Origin: Euptelea pleiosperma
Taxonomy: Eukaryota; Streptophyta; Magnoliopsida; Ranunculales; Eupteleaceae
Length of the DNA stretch: 64,000 nt
Assembly (NCBI GenBank): GCA_035048495.1
Contig: CM068547.1
Location: 23,195,913-23,259,912, forward strand
Direction of reading: 5' to 3'
A program made the position numbers and the translations under genes. Under the pieces are notes generated by a model. That model saw only the letters and a program-made list of their open reading frames with translations. It did not search any database and was not told the DNA's origin. Below, in pieces: positions 55,098 to 64,000 of the stretch (its first letter is position 1; every line of letters begins with the position of its first letter).

Positions 55098-55813
55098 TGT
55101 GATAGCCGTGGACACCATAAATAAACTAGCTAATCTTAGCATACACATGTCATTATATCCTAGCCACACATGTGCCACCGTATTTAAAAGCCAGACACGT
55201 GATCTATGGGCCCGTTGATCTGATGGCATGTGGCCCATCGACCTATTAAATCAACCTATGGTCCCAATTAATTTAATATTTTAATTCTTTTTATTATTAA
55301 TATTTTAATAAGATTCTATGTTAGTTACAAGTATCTCACCAATTTAGCAAGAATTTAATTGAGACAAACTCCCTAGTAATCATAGTCAGATACTGATTAG
55401 AAGACTTCCTAAATTCTAAATTAACACAAATGAAAAAGAGATTCTAGAGAGTTTGATCCTTTTTAGAATTGGAATTTCTCTTACTTGGCACACTATGAAT
55501 AGAGACTTTCCCTCACATGAAAATTCGAGGAATAGAAAGTCTCTAATAAGTCCCAATTCTTCTTAAGAATTGGGTATCCCTGAATCTATAAATTGAGACC
55601 ATGCATTAAGGTAGGGGCATCTGATCTCCAGTTAACTCACTTGCAACCTCATTTTCGTCATCTTACTTGAGCGTTAGAGTGTCTTTGTAGATACCACCCG
55701 ATGTCTGATTAGAGAAGGAAGTAATAGCCAAATTCTTCTCGTTAGAGACGACTTTGAGGATCGTAAGGTGAATAAAATTTTCCACATCTTTTACCATTCT
55801 CTGTGGTATTTTA
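55098..55813 (+). repeat. Gypsy-type LTR fragment
   Basis: Starts TGTGATAGCCG, has a TATA box (TCTATAAATTG, about 55583) and ACTTGAGCGTTAGAGTG (about 55668) as in LTR1/LTR2, and ends near GGTATTTTACA (55813). Related to LTR1/LTR2 only in the R-U5 part. Confidence 0.55.
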
Positions 55814-55836
55814 CAAATCCCAATCTTTGCAGATCA

Positions 55837-55887
55837 TGGTTCAAACAAGGAGAGAACGAGAGGATGCTTCCATAGCAACTGAATTTA
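55837..55887 (+). pseudogene. Start of a gypsy gag, cut off by Athila-like LTR
   Basis: ATG followed by VQTRREREDASIATEFM; basic starts of this kind are common in plant gypsy gags. It is interrupted at 55888. No convincing primer-binding site between LTR and ATG. Confidence 0.3.
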
Positions 55888-58319
55888 TGATATTCGCTCA
55901 AAAGTGCTTATTTTTAACAATTATCCTTCTAGTATTGTCACACTCTTCTATGTAAAACTGTATTTTTTATCAACATTTCTACGTCAAAGTTTTTCTCATT
56001 CCGTAGGACACTCTTCTGGTTAAAACGGTATATTCGCATCCATTCATACGCATTTATTTGACCTACATGCGAAGTCATTCTCATTACGCGATTTTTCTAT
56101 CGCAGAAGCACTAATTGGGCAATTTTGATGGCATGCGGGCCCACAATCAACTTCCAGAACCTAGGATCAAAGCTCAAGAGCCAACAGGTTAAAGATGAGG
56201 AGATATAGACCGAAGACGGAAAGAGCCAGAGAGTCGACGGAATCGAGGGACGACCAAGAGAGAAGGAGAGACAAGCCCTCAAAGAAGAGACTAAGGAGAT
56301 TAAAGCTTATAAACCAACACAAGGCGAGTGCTTGCTCAGTTGGTAAAGCATGCAGAAGACCACGTCAAAGATCGGGTTTCAAGACCCTCTACTAGCATTT
56401 CTCTCTTCATTTTGTAATATTTTCTCTCTCCTCTCTCTAAACCTCATCATCTCTCCTCTCTCAAATCTGAATCATTCGATCCTCTCTACCCTCGCAATCA
56501 CTCAATCTTACGGCCTACCTTAGTCGATCTCGACCGTCCGATCATCATCAGATCATCCTCCATATCATCCGATCATCAATCTCGCAATCTTAGAATCTGA
56601 CGGCCATCCTTCTCATAAATTTATATCCTACAGCCATGGTCCGTAGTGTTGGCCAATGTGATCACGATTACTAAGAAGATGGACGGCCCACATTACATTC
56701 TAAAAAATTTTTTACATAAGAAAGTTTTGGAAAATTAGGAGAATTTTTAGAAAGAACATTGGGAGGGAGATTTTTAGAAAGTTGAGTTTTTTGGAAAGAA
56801 ATATTAGACTTTATTGGTAAATATTTTAAATGGGAATGAATAATGAGAGGAAAACTTTTGGAAACAATTATATTTTTTTGTTTACTGAAAAATCTATTTT
56901 CCAAATAAAGAAGGGGGAGAGAAGCTTTCAAATTAGAAACCGTGGGTTTCTATAATGGAAACCCACGGTTCCCATACAAAAGGGGGAGCCCAAAAACACA
57001 AGAGGGCTCTCTTCTCTGGACCGAACTCTTCCTTCCCACATCTCCTATCTTTCTCAACTCTCTCTCATCAACCCTTGAAACCCTAGCCGCCTCTCACACA
57101 AGCTCTCCCCTCTATCCACTCTCTCTAACCCACAAACCCATGGAAGATCTTCTCTAATCCGTGTTCCACGAGAGTCTACCCTTCTCTACGCCTAGCTCTT
57201 CACTGCCGGTGTTGCAGGTAGCAACACCGATCCCCAAGTTCTCCGGGGTGCAACCAGCAACCCCGCCTGCCACTCCACTAGGCATTGGAGATCCTCTCCT
57301 TTCACTGTTCCCCCTCCACAACCTACAACTACGTGTTGCAGGTCTGAACAACACCTGCAAGAGGCCGTGATCGCCCTCCATTCCCACTCAAAAAAAAAAT
57401 CGTCCTTACATTGCTGGGTTGCGGCAGCAACCATCACTCCATCAGAATCGCCCTTCTCCTCTCTACCATTCCCAGCCATCCTCTTCTTCTTTTGCAAGCC
57501 ATCTTCACTCATCTTCTTTCTTTCAAAAAGAGAAAAAAAAAAAGGAAAGGAAAAGGGATTGAAGAAGAAAGAGGAGAGGAAGATCTCCTTTACCGCCCCA
57601 TTGCAGGCCATCTTCTCACCAGCCATGCACCAACCCAACTGTGCTACACTTCAGACCGTCGTGCCACAGCTGCTCCTCTCCACGGTTTGCTAAACCGTCC
57701 AACAGCAACACACCTGTAACTCCGCCTTCACCAGCCGGGTTCCCAAAAGAAAAAGAGAAAAGTAAGAAGAAGAAGGGAAGAAGAAAGGAGGTTGTTTTCT
57801 CATCGTCTCGTTGTGCTCCAATCTAGCCGACCATATCGATCTCCATTGAAGATCTCTCCCAACTATTCTGCCCTTTTGCCTAGGTGGAGACGAAGCCATA
57901 GTTTTCCATCTCCCTCTTGCTGGTGCGCTCCACACCGTTACTTCCCCTGGCTGAACATCGTTGCCCTCCTTCTCCACCGTTTTGCCAAACATCCTAGTGC
58001 AATAAGCACTGGTAAGTTTTTCTCCATGCCAATTCTATCTTCCATTACCATTTCTCAGTAATTATTTATTTCAGTGTTGATTATTGTAAGGATTATTCAA
58101 TGAATGTTTGGAATACAATGAAGTTGGATTTTTACTACAAAAAAAAAAGAGTCATTTTATATTCTTTACTGCACGTTCCCTAATCCCGAGTGCGGATCGA
58201 CATCCGACACGAATCCCTATGCTAGAATCTCTGAATTTTTTAGGAAATCTCGGATAAATTATAAATCTTGTTGATTCTAGGGTTTCCATAACCAACGACG
58301 CGGAATAATCCTACTTTCA
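55888..58319 (+). repeat. 5' LTR of Athila-like gypsy element
   Basis: From TGATATTCGCT to CTACTTTCA, about 2.4 kb, followed by the primer site at 58322. It contains a tRNA-like stretch, CT-rich sequence, a GTTGCAGG-rich segment (about 57210-57610) and an A-run. The left end rests on alignment with the reverse copy at 13943-16015 and could be off by some tens of bases. Confidence 0.75.
56324..56397 (+). other. tRNA-like sequence within the Athila-like LTR
   Basis: The ends GCGAGTG and TACTAGC pair at five Watson-Crick positions plus one G-T. The D-arm TGCT...AGCA is a perfect stem around CAGTTGGTAA (box A). The 3' part GGGTTTCAAGACCC resembles box B with one extra T. The anticodon arm does not fold, so a functional tRNA is unlikely. 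A damaged homologue sits at the same place in the reverse LTR (15492-15552). Confidence 0.6.
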
Positions 58320-58321
58320 AA

Positions 58322-58340
58322 TGGCGCCGCTGCCGCTCGG
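58322..58340 (+). other. Primer-binding site, tRNA-Asp type
   Basis: TGGCGCCGCTGCCG, two bases after the LTR. It differs by one base from the TGGCGCCGTTGCCG typical of Athila-like and Ogre/Tat elements. Confidence 0.85.
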
Positions 58341-60148
58341 GTGTATGGGAGTGCGAAAAAGGACATAAAGACGGAATTGGAAAGTTGCTGAAGCGAAAAG
58401 CTGCTCAATTTGGACAGCCTGACCTTTTCGGGAAACTTTCTATTTTTGGTTTTTAGTGATTTCTAGCAGTTTTTAAATTACTATTTTTAATGCCTCGGAA
58501 GGCCGAGTGCAAAGTTGTAATAATTTAGGAATTTTACTGCTTTCCAAATAACTGCTAGATCTTGTTTTTATAGAAACCCTAGATTAAGTGAAAAATACCA
58601 AAAAATTCAAAATTCAAAATAATTAGGGTTTTATATTCTGTAGATTTTTAAAAATAACCAATCAAGGATTTGCAATTTTTAGAAAGATTCCAAAATCTTG
58701 AAACTCTGCTTAATTAGGGTTTCCCCTCTTAGCAGTTTTCTCTTTAGAAGAATTTCTATCTTTAGAAACCTTCCAAATTTGTAAAAGTCTGCAAAAGGAA
58801 ACACCCCAAATCTAGCAGAACTTCAATTTTGGGAAATTTCCCAAAATTGTAAGGGATCTCGCAATCAAATCTTTCTTGGAAGATCTCCACAGTTCGGGAA
58901 ACTTTCCAATCTAGGTATTTTTCAATCTGGGAATTCCTAAATTTTAACCCATCTCGAATTTGGAAACTAATTCAAAAACTTGCCTAAATCCAGTGCTTGT
59001 TCAGTGAACCCTAAAAAGGCAAGAATCTTCCAAATAGAATCCCAAATACCTAGACTGTGCGATCTAACTTTTCTATAGGAACATGATCCAGTCTGGGTCG
59101 GGAGCGAAAGCTCAAAGAGGTGGAGTCGGGCCCAAGCCCATTAGGATACCCCTCCCTAACCCACGGAGGCGACCCCGTGGCATGGCCCACGGGAGGTAAG
59201 TCCCTATCCTCGCCTTGAGTGCGATACGGTGTTATTGGGTGCATCATTGCCGCTTGTCTATTTGCTTTCGCATACATATTCTTCGACTTGCGTGGCGTGG
59301 CCGTTAATCAATCAACTCTAAGAGAGCAAACCCAGCTCTAAAATTGAAACTGGTGGGATTTCATCACCCACCTCATCACTCCAGCTGAAATTAATCCCCA
59401 GGATCCATCTATAATAAAAAGAATCAAGAAGTAGAGCCAATTAGCCCGGTGTTCGAGGAAAAATCCACACAAAGTGAACCCGCTTAACATCCAATCGAAA
59501 TAAGACCACGAGCGCGGGTCCCTGTTGTCTAACACACCCAAAAGTCCCTGCTACTCAAGTACACTGAGCTCGATGTGGCATCTTGGACTATTCGACGGTT
59601 AGTTGCGTGTGGACTAGGAACACGGATCAACCCTAGCTTAACCCGAGGGAACACTCTTCTTATCCACTTGACCAATCCGGTTAGTCTGGGACGTACTTAA
59701 GTCAGCCATTGTGCCGCACGTCTGTCTAGGCTTCGGATTGCCTTGTTGTTAACTAGAGTTAGTACTAAAGGATTCACCCTGAAGAGTGTAGCCTGGTGAG
59801 AACCTCTCAGTGCAAACCAGTGAGTTCGACGGTTAAAAGATAAACCAGTGGTCCGCCCACTGTCATAATCTACTCTAGCCCCAAAACTAACAAAGATAAT
59901 TCCTAAAATATATCCTGATTGCTTACAATAGGATTATCTGTGCTTGGTGTGCATCAGTTAGGATAGTGTTCCTCTTTGGCAACTTTTTGCCAAGTATAGA
60001 GCTTGCCTCATCAGCGTATGCCCATTTGGACTCGTCTGAACAAGCGCTTGATTTGATCTGAGAATCACGTACCTACAGTGGATCCTCTACTGAATTCTTC
60101 CCCCTCTCTTTCCCCACCCGCCCCCCTAGTACTACTACCTTTGTAGTC
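58341..60148 (+). other. Long untranslated leader of Athila-like element
   Basis: About 1.8 kb without a convincing frame. The first part is rich in GGAAACTTTCC-like and AGGGTTT words; a GC-richer part (59080-60100) follows. Long leaders are usual in Athila elements. Several TTTCCAA/GGGAAA words could pair but were not folded. Confidence 0.6.
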
Positions 60149-61440
60149 ATGGCAGTCGAATGACCTCTTATCAAGACGTTCGCCCCTATCTCTGCTAATC
60201 CGCCCACTTGCATTATTCTCCCACCTACTACGGCGGTATAATTTGAGATCAGGCCACAGACGATCCAAATGCTGCCAACCTTTCGTGGTCTCCCAAGAGA
60301 AGACCCATATTCCCATATTAGGGAATTCCAACATGTCATCCTACTTTTCAAGAATCAGAACATTGATGATGACAATGTCCGTCTGCGAGTTTTCCCATTC
60401 TCGCTCAAAGACTGAGCCTCAAATTGGCTCTACTCCTTACCCGCTGATTCAATCAGCAGTTGGAAAGAGTTGGTGGGCAAATTCATGTCTAAATTCTACC
60501 CCATGACTCGGACCAACCAAATGAAGCAACTCATCCAGGACTTTCGACAGAAGTCCGATGAGAAATTTTTCGAAGCGTGGGATAGATTTCAAGACTACCT
60601 GACTAAGTGTCCCCACCATAGCATCGACAAGGGCAATCTTGTCCACGTCTTCTATAAGGGACTTTCTGATGAGTCCCGAACCATGGTAGAGTCAATGTGC
60701 CAGGGAAAATTCCTGCACCAAACTCCGACCGATGCATACAAATTCTTGAGAGAGTTAGGAGAAAACTCTCAACATTGGACGACTGACTCAGAGTTCAGTT
60801 GAACCACTTCGGTCTAAAGGACAACCAAAGGACATGATGCTACAGCTGATACTGAGCTTCGATCTGTCATTCAAGAGTTGAGCAAGTCAGTCTCGGCACT
60901 GGCTGTGTCAGTACAAAAGCCTACTCAACAATCTACCCCAGTCATGCATGTGGGACACGAGAGCCCTATGGAATCCTGCACCCTTTGTCTGCAACCCTCC
61001 CATACTACTGAGCATTGTCCTTTGAATGAAGGATGGTCTAATCCTCTTCAGGAAGAAGTTTGTGTTTTCAGCACATACAAACCACCCACTCAGAATTCGT
61101 ATAGTCAATCTTATTATCCTGACACGAGAAATCACCCTAACTTCTCTTGGAGGCCTTAGTCTACTCAACCGCCAGCTCAACCTCCGCATCAACCTCAGGG
61201 CATGTATCCTCCTGGGTTCAATCAACCCAATAGGCAATTCAATCAAGGACAATACCAGCAGAGTCAGTACCCATCTACTCAAAACCAGCAGTTCCAATAG
61301 GGTCAATACTTTGGACAACAGAGCACATTTCAGAATCAGCAAAGAGTCCCACAGAACTTTCAGAATCAGCAAAGAGTCCCACAGAACTTTCAGAACCAAC
61401 AGATTGTCCCAACTAATTCTTCCGCCTATAACTATAATGC
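60149..61440 (+). pseudogene. Athila-like gag, broken
   Basis: ATG 60149 (MAVE then TGA). In the same frame it continues PPTCIILPPTTAV, TAA, FEIRPQTIQMLPTFRGLPRE, HIREFQHVILLFKNQN, FPFSLKD, TGA, ASNWLYSLPADSISSW and KFMSKFYPMTRTNQMKQLI, to HQTPTDAYKFLRELGENSQH, the capsid domain. The nucleocapsid knuckle is CTLCLQPSHTTEHC (about 60979-61020). A Q-rich, frameshifted tail includes a duplicated 30-bp unit coding for FQNQQRVPQN. Each of the stops at 60161 (E.P) and 60414 (KD.A) would arise from CGA by one C-to-T change. Confidence 0.87.
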
Positions 61441-61444
61441 CCCG

Positions 61445-62581
61445 ATGAGCTCGAGTCGTGAATTGGTGCATCAGCTCCCATTAGCTGCCCCCCAACAGTT
61501 GGCCCCCAAACCCGGTATCGAGGACCTTCTAGCTCAACTCATTACTCAATCTATGCAACGCCTAGAGCAACAGCAACAGCAATCCATGCTTCGTCTAGAG
61601 CAACGCTTAGGCAACTTGGAAGCTGAGAAAGCTAAAGGCATCTTCCCTAGCCAACCCATCGCTAACCCAAAAGGAAATGCCAAAGGAGCAGTATATGAGA
61701 TCGGTTCCCAATCTCAAAGCCAGAATGAGAATTGTCAAGGGGAGGTGCAAGCTGTAACCACCCTACGATCTGGAAAAACTGTGGACATGGGAGTCCAACC
61801 ACCGTCGATGCCATCTCCAGCACCCATCACTCGTACAGAGGAAACTAGTACCAATCCTACCTCTGCTTCTTCTACCTCTGCACCAACATCAGATATCCCT
61901 GTACAGAAATCAAAGGCTAAAGACAAATCCATTTGTCGAGTAAAGCCTCCCTTGCTGGACAGACTTGTCCAAGATAAGCGGGATCAGCAATTCTCAGAGA
62001 TCTTAGACATCTTTAAAGACGTCCAGATCAATATCCCATTCCTTTCTGCTATCAAGCAAATCCCCTCCTATGCCAAATTCCTCAAGGACTTGTGCACAGT
62101 TAAGTGGCGTACACATGTACCCAAAGCTGCCTTCTTGGCAGAAAAAGCTACCGCGTTCATTCAACGCAACAGTGTGATCAAACACAAGGATCCAAGTAGC
62201 CCAACTGTCCAATGCGAAATTGGAGACAATTTTAGCTACACTGCCTTGCTAGATTTAGGGGCTAGCGTTAACCTCATACCATTCTCGGTATATCAGCAGT
62301 TAGGACTGAAAGATATGAAGCCTACCAATGTCACCTTGAAATCGGCTGATCAGTCCATCAAGATTCCAAGAGGAATCATTGAAGATGTCCTAGTAAAAGT
62401 CGCTGACTTTTATTATCCTGTGGACTTTATCATTCTCGACACAGAGCCGTGTCAGGATAACCGCATTCTGGTCATCTTAGGCCGTCATTTCCTTGCCACT
62501 ACGAATGCACACATCGGGTGCCAGGACGGAAACATGTCCATTGCTTTCGGAAACCTCGAAGCTGAGGTCAATATCTTTTAG
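61445..62581 (+). pseudogene. Athila-like gag end and aspartic protease
   Basis: A 378-codon open frame: coiled Q-rich segment (MQRLEQQQQQSMLRLEQRL), then TLRSGK, a hallmark word of Athila gag-pol, a P/S/T-rich linker, RFK-like basic sequence, and KEIPSYAKFLK-type sequence (KQIPSYAKFLKDLCT). The protease follows with LLDLGASVNLIPFSVYQQLG and ILGRHFLATTNAHI. The active-site motif is DLGAS, as usual for this clade. The stop TAG (62579-62581) falls shortly after the protease; the continuation is in another frame. Confidence 0.87.
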
Positions 62582-64000
62582 TCTAATGCAACAGGATGAC
62601 GATCGCGATGTGGCCGATGAAATGTGTGCCGTTGAGAGTCTAATTCCGGACTCCACCGAAGATATTCTTAAACAGTGTCTAGCACACTTTGGGGCTGACT
62701 TTGCAACAGAGTCAGCTATTTCTGACCTCAATGATCTTTTGGAGACTGCTCCACTGATAGAGATCCCTGCTCCACTCATTGAGTTCGAGCCTCTGATAAC
62801 CATGGCCAGAGAACCTATCCTTCCTTTACCTACTGAAGTCAAACATCTTCAATCCGTGTCTTCTGTGACACCTATTTCTACTCCATCTGCTCCAATATTG
62901 GAGCTTAAGCCTCTTCCCACAGATCTTTCTATGCCTATCTTGGTCCTAAGGAAACCTACCCTGTCATTATTACTTCCGCTTTATCTGCGAGTGAACGTAA
63001 GAAACTTCTCGAGCTGCTCAACGAGCACAAATCTGCTATAGGTTGGACTATAGATGATATTCGAGGCATAGACCCCTCGGTGTGCCAACATCACATCTAT
63101 CTCGAGGATGAATCCAAAACCTCTCGAGAACACCAGAGGAGGTTGAACCCCGTCTTGAAGGATGTAGTCCGGGACGAGGTCCTTAAACTGTTAGATGCGG
63201 GTATCATTTACCCCATCTCCGATAGCAAATGGGTGAGTCCTATTCATGTCGTCCCTAAAAAGGCAGGATTCATAGTTATGGAAAATGAGAACAAGGAAAT
63301 GGTCACCCAGCGCCTGAAGAAAGGGTGGAGAGTCTGCATCGATTACTGACGACTCAACACCAACACTAGGAAGGACCATTTTCCTTTACCCTTCATAGAC
63401 CAAATGTTGGAGAGACTAGTAGGTCACTCCTATTACTGCTTCCTCGATGGTTACTCAGGGTATAATCAAATACCCATCGCCCCTGAGGATCACGAGAAGA
63501 CAACCTTCACTTGTCCCTTTGGCACTTTTGACTACAAGCGCATGCCCTTTGGCCTCTGCAATGCACCCGCGGCCTTTCAAAGGTGTATGATGAGCATATT
63601 CTCTGACATGGTGGAAAAATTCCTCGAAGTCTTTATGGACGACTTCTTAGTCTTTGGGTCATCCTTTGATGACTGTCTCAACCATCTAGGGCTCGTACTT
63701 CAACGTTGTCAGGACAAGTGACTTGTCCTCAATTGGGAGAAATGCCACTTCATGGTAAAGAAAGGCATAGTTCTGGGACATGTCATTTCCCATCAGGGCA
63801 TTGAGGTCGATAAAGCTAAAATCGATATCATCTCGACCTTGCCCACTCCTAAGTCTGTGCGTGACATCCGGTCCTTTTTGGGACACGGAGGGTTCTATAT
63901 GTCCCATCTTCTTGCTAAAGATAGTCCTTTCGACTTTAATGCTGACTGTGTCAAGGCTTTCGAGCGTCTCAAATCTGAGCTCACTACTGCGCCCATTATC
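62580..64000 (+). pseudogene. Athila-like reverse transcriptase, broken, cut by window end
   Basis: After a linker (62590-62930) and a frameshift near 62935: YLGPKETYPVIITSALS, HKSAIGWTIDDIRGIDPS, ISDSKWVSPIHVVPKKAG and GWRVCIDY, then TGA (63347) and RLNTNTRKDHFPLPFIDQML. Next come CFLDGYSGYNQIPIAPED, FGTFDYKRMPFGLCNAPAAF and the catalytic VFMDDFLVF. A TGA at 63719 follows CQDK; then LVLNWEKCHFMV and RSFLGHGGFYMSHLL, where about 20 residues of the thumb are missing, and FERLKSELTTAPI at the edge. RNase H and integrase lie beyond the window. Confidence 0.9.

Noticed and set aside
56324..56397. Functional nuclear tRNA gene
   Set aside because: The anticodon stem does not form and the T-arm has an extra base, so it is called tRNA-like only.
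57192..58061. Several overlapping frames of 70-150 codons on both strands
   Set aside because: CT-rich, GTTGCAGG-containing LTR sequence gives long frames by composition; no domains seen.
60908..61471. 187-codon minus-strand frame with repeated 'LLILKVLWDS'
   Set aside because: Antisense of the Q-rich duplicated tail of the Athila-like gag.

Overview
The window is nuclear DNA from a flowering plant, probably a repeat-rich dicot or magnoliid; the species cannot be fixed from the sequence. Evidence is the intronless PLS-class pentatricopeptide-repeat gene and the dense mix of plant-type Ty1/copia and Ty3/gypsy LTR retrotransposons with tRNA primer sites, hAT-like elements and inverted-repeat elements. 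I see one apparently intact host gene (PPR, 2710-4503, minus), one orphan exon resembling a Nudix hydrolase (1502-1740, minus) and one weak candidate for a broken gene 5' end (about 54.7-55.1 kb). Almost everything else is mobile-element DNA.

Layout. 0-0.45 kb: 3' end of a copia element. 0.45-4.9 kb: host segment with the PPR gene; its flanks also occur as a second, diverged copy (449-1135) without the PPR reading frame. 4.9-5.7 kb: inverted-repeat element abutting a truncated LTR. 5.7-12.8 kb: decayed Tekay/Del-type chromovirus. 12.8-16.0 kb: copia pol fragment, then a reverse-strand Athila-like LTR. 16.0-16.9 kb: inverted-repeat element and a coding remnant.

16.9-43.1 kb is a nested stack. 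A gypsy LTR (16865-17622 continued at 41471-41933) was split by a copia element ('A', 17628-41465), recognised by the repeated 5-bp site GAGGT on both sides. A was then invaded by a whole reverse-strand copia element of the same family ('B', 19724-27944), a solo LTR ('C', 28924-30117), a large Tekay-like LTR ('E', 31194-34669, inside an extra LTR copy 'D') and another Tekay-like LTR ('F', 38286 to about 41040), which itself holds a hAT-type element (39418-40320) with a perfect 8-bp target duplication. The LTRs of A and B carry arrays of the palindrome CCAATCGATTGG, and the same motif recurs inside A just upstream of an extra, non-gag-pol reading frame.

43.1-52.2 kb: a third copia element ('H', reverse strand), damaged, holding a hAT MITE and a 2.5-kb solo LTR ('I'). 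52.2-55.9 kb: AT-rich non-coding sequence with repeat units, a run of 20 G, the candidate gene 5' end and a gypsy LTR fragment. 55.9-64 kb: an Athila-like gypsy element (LTR, tRNA-Asp-type primer site, long leader, gag, protease, reverse transcriptase) cut by the window edge. None of the retrotransposon reading frames is intact, so the elements look inactive as they stand; all boundaries and homologies were judged by eye.
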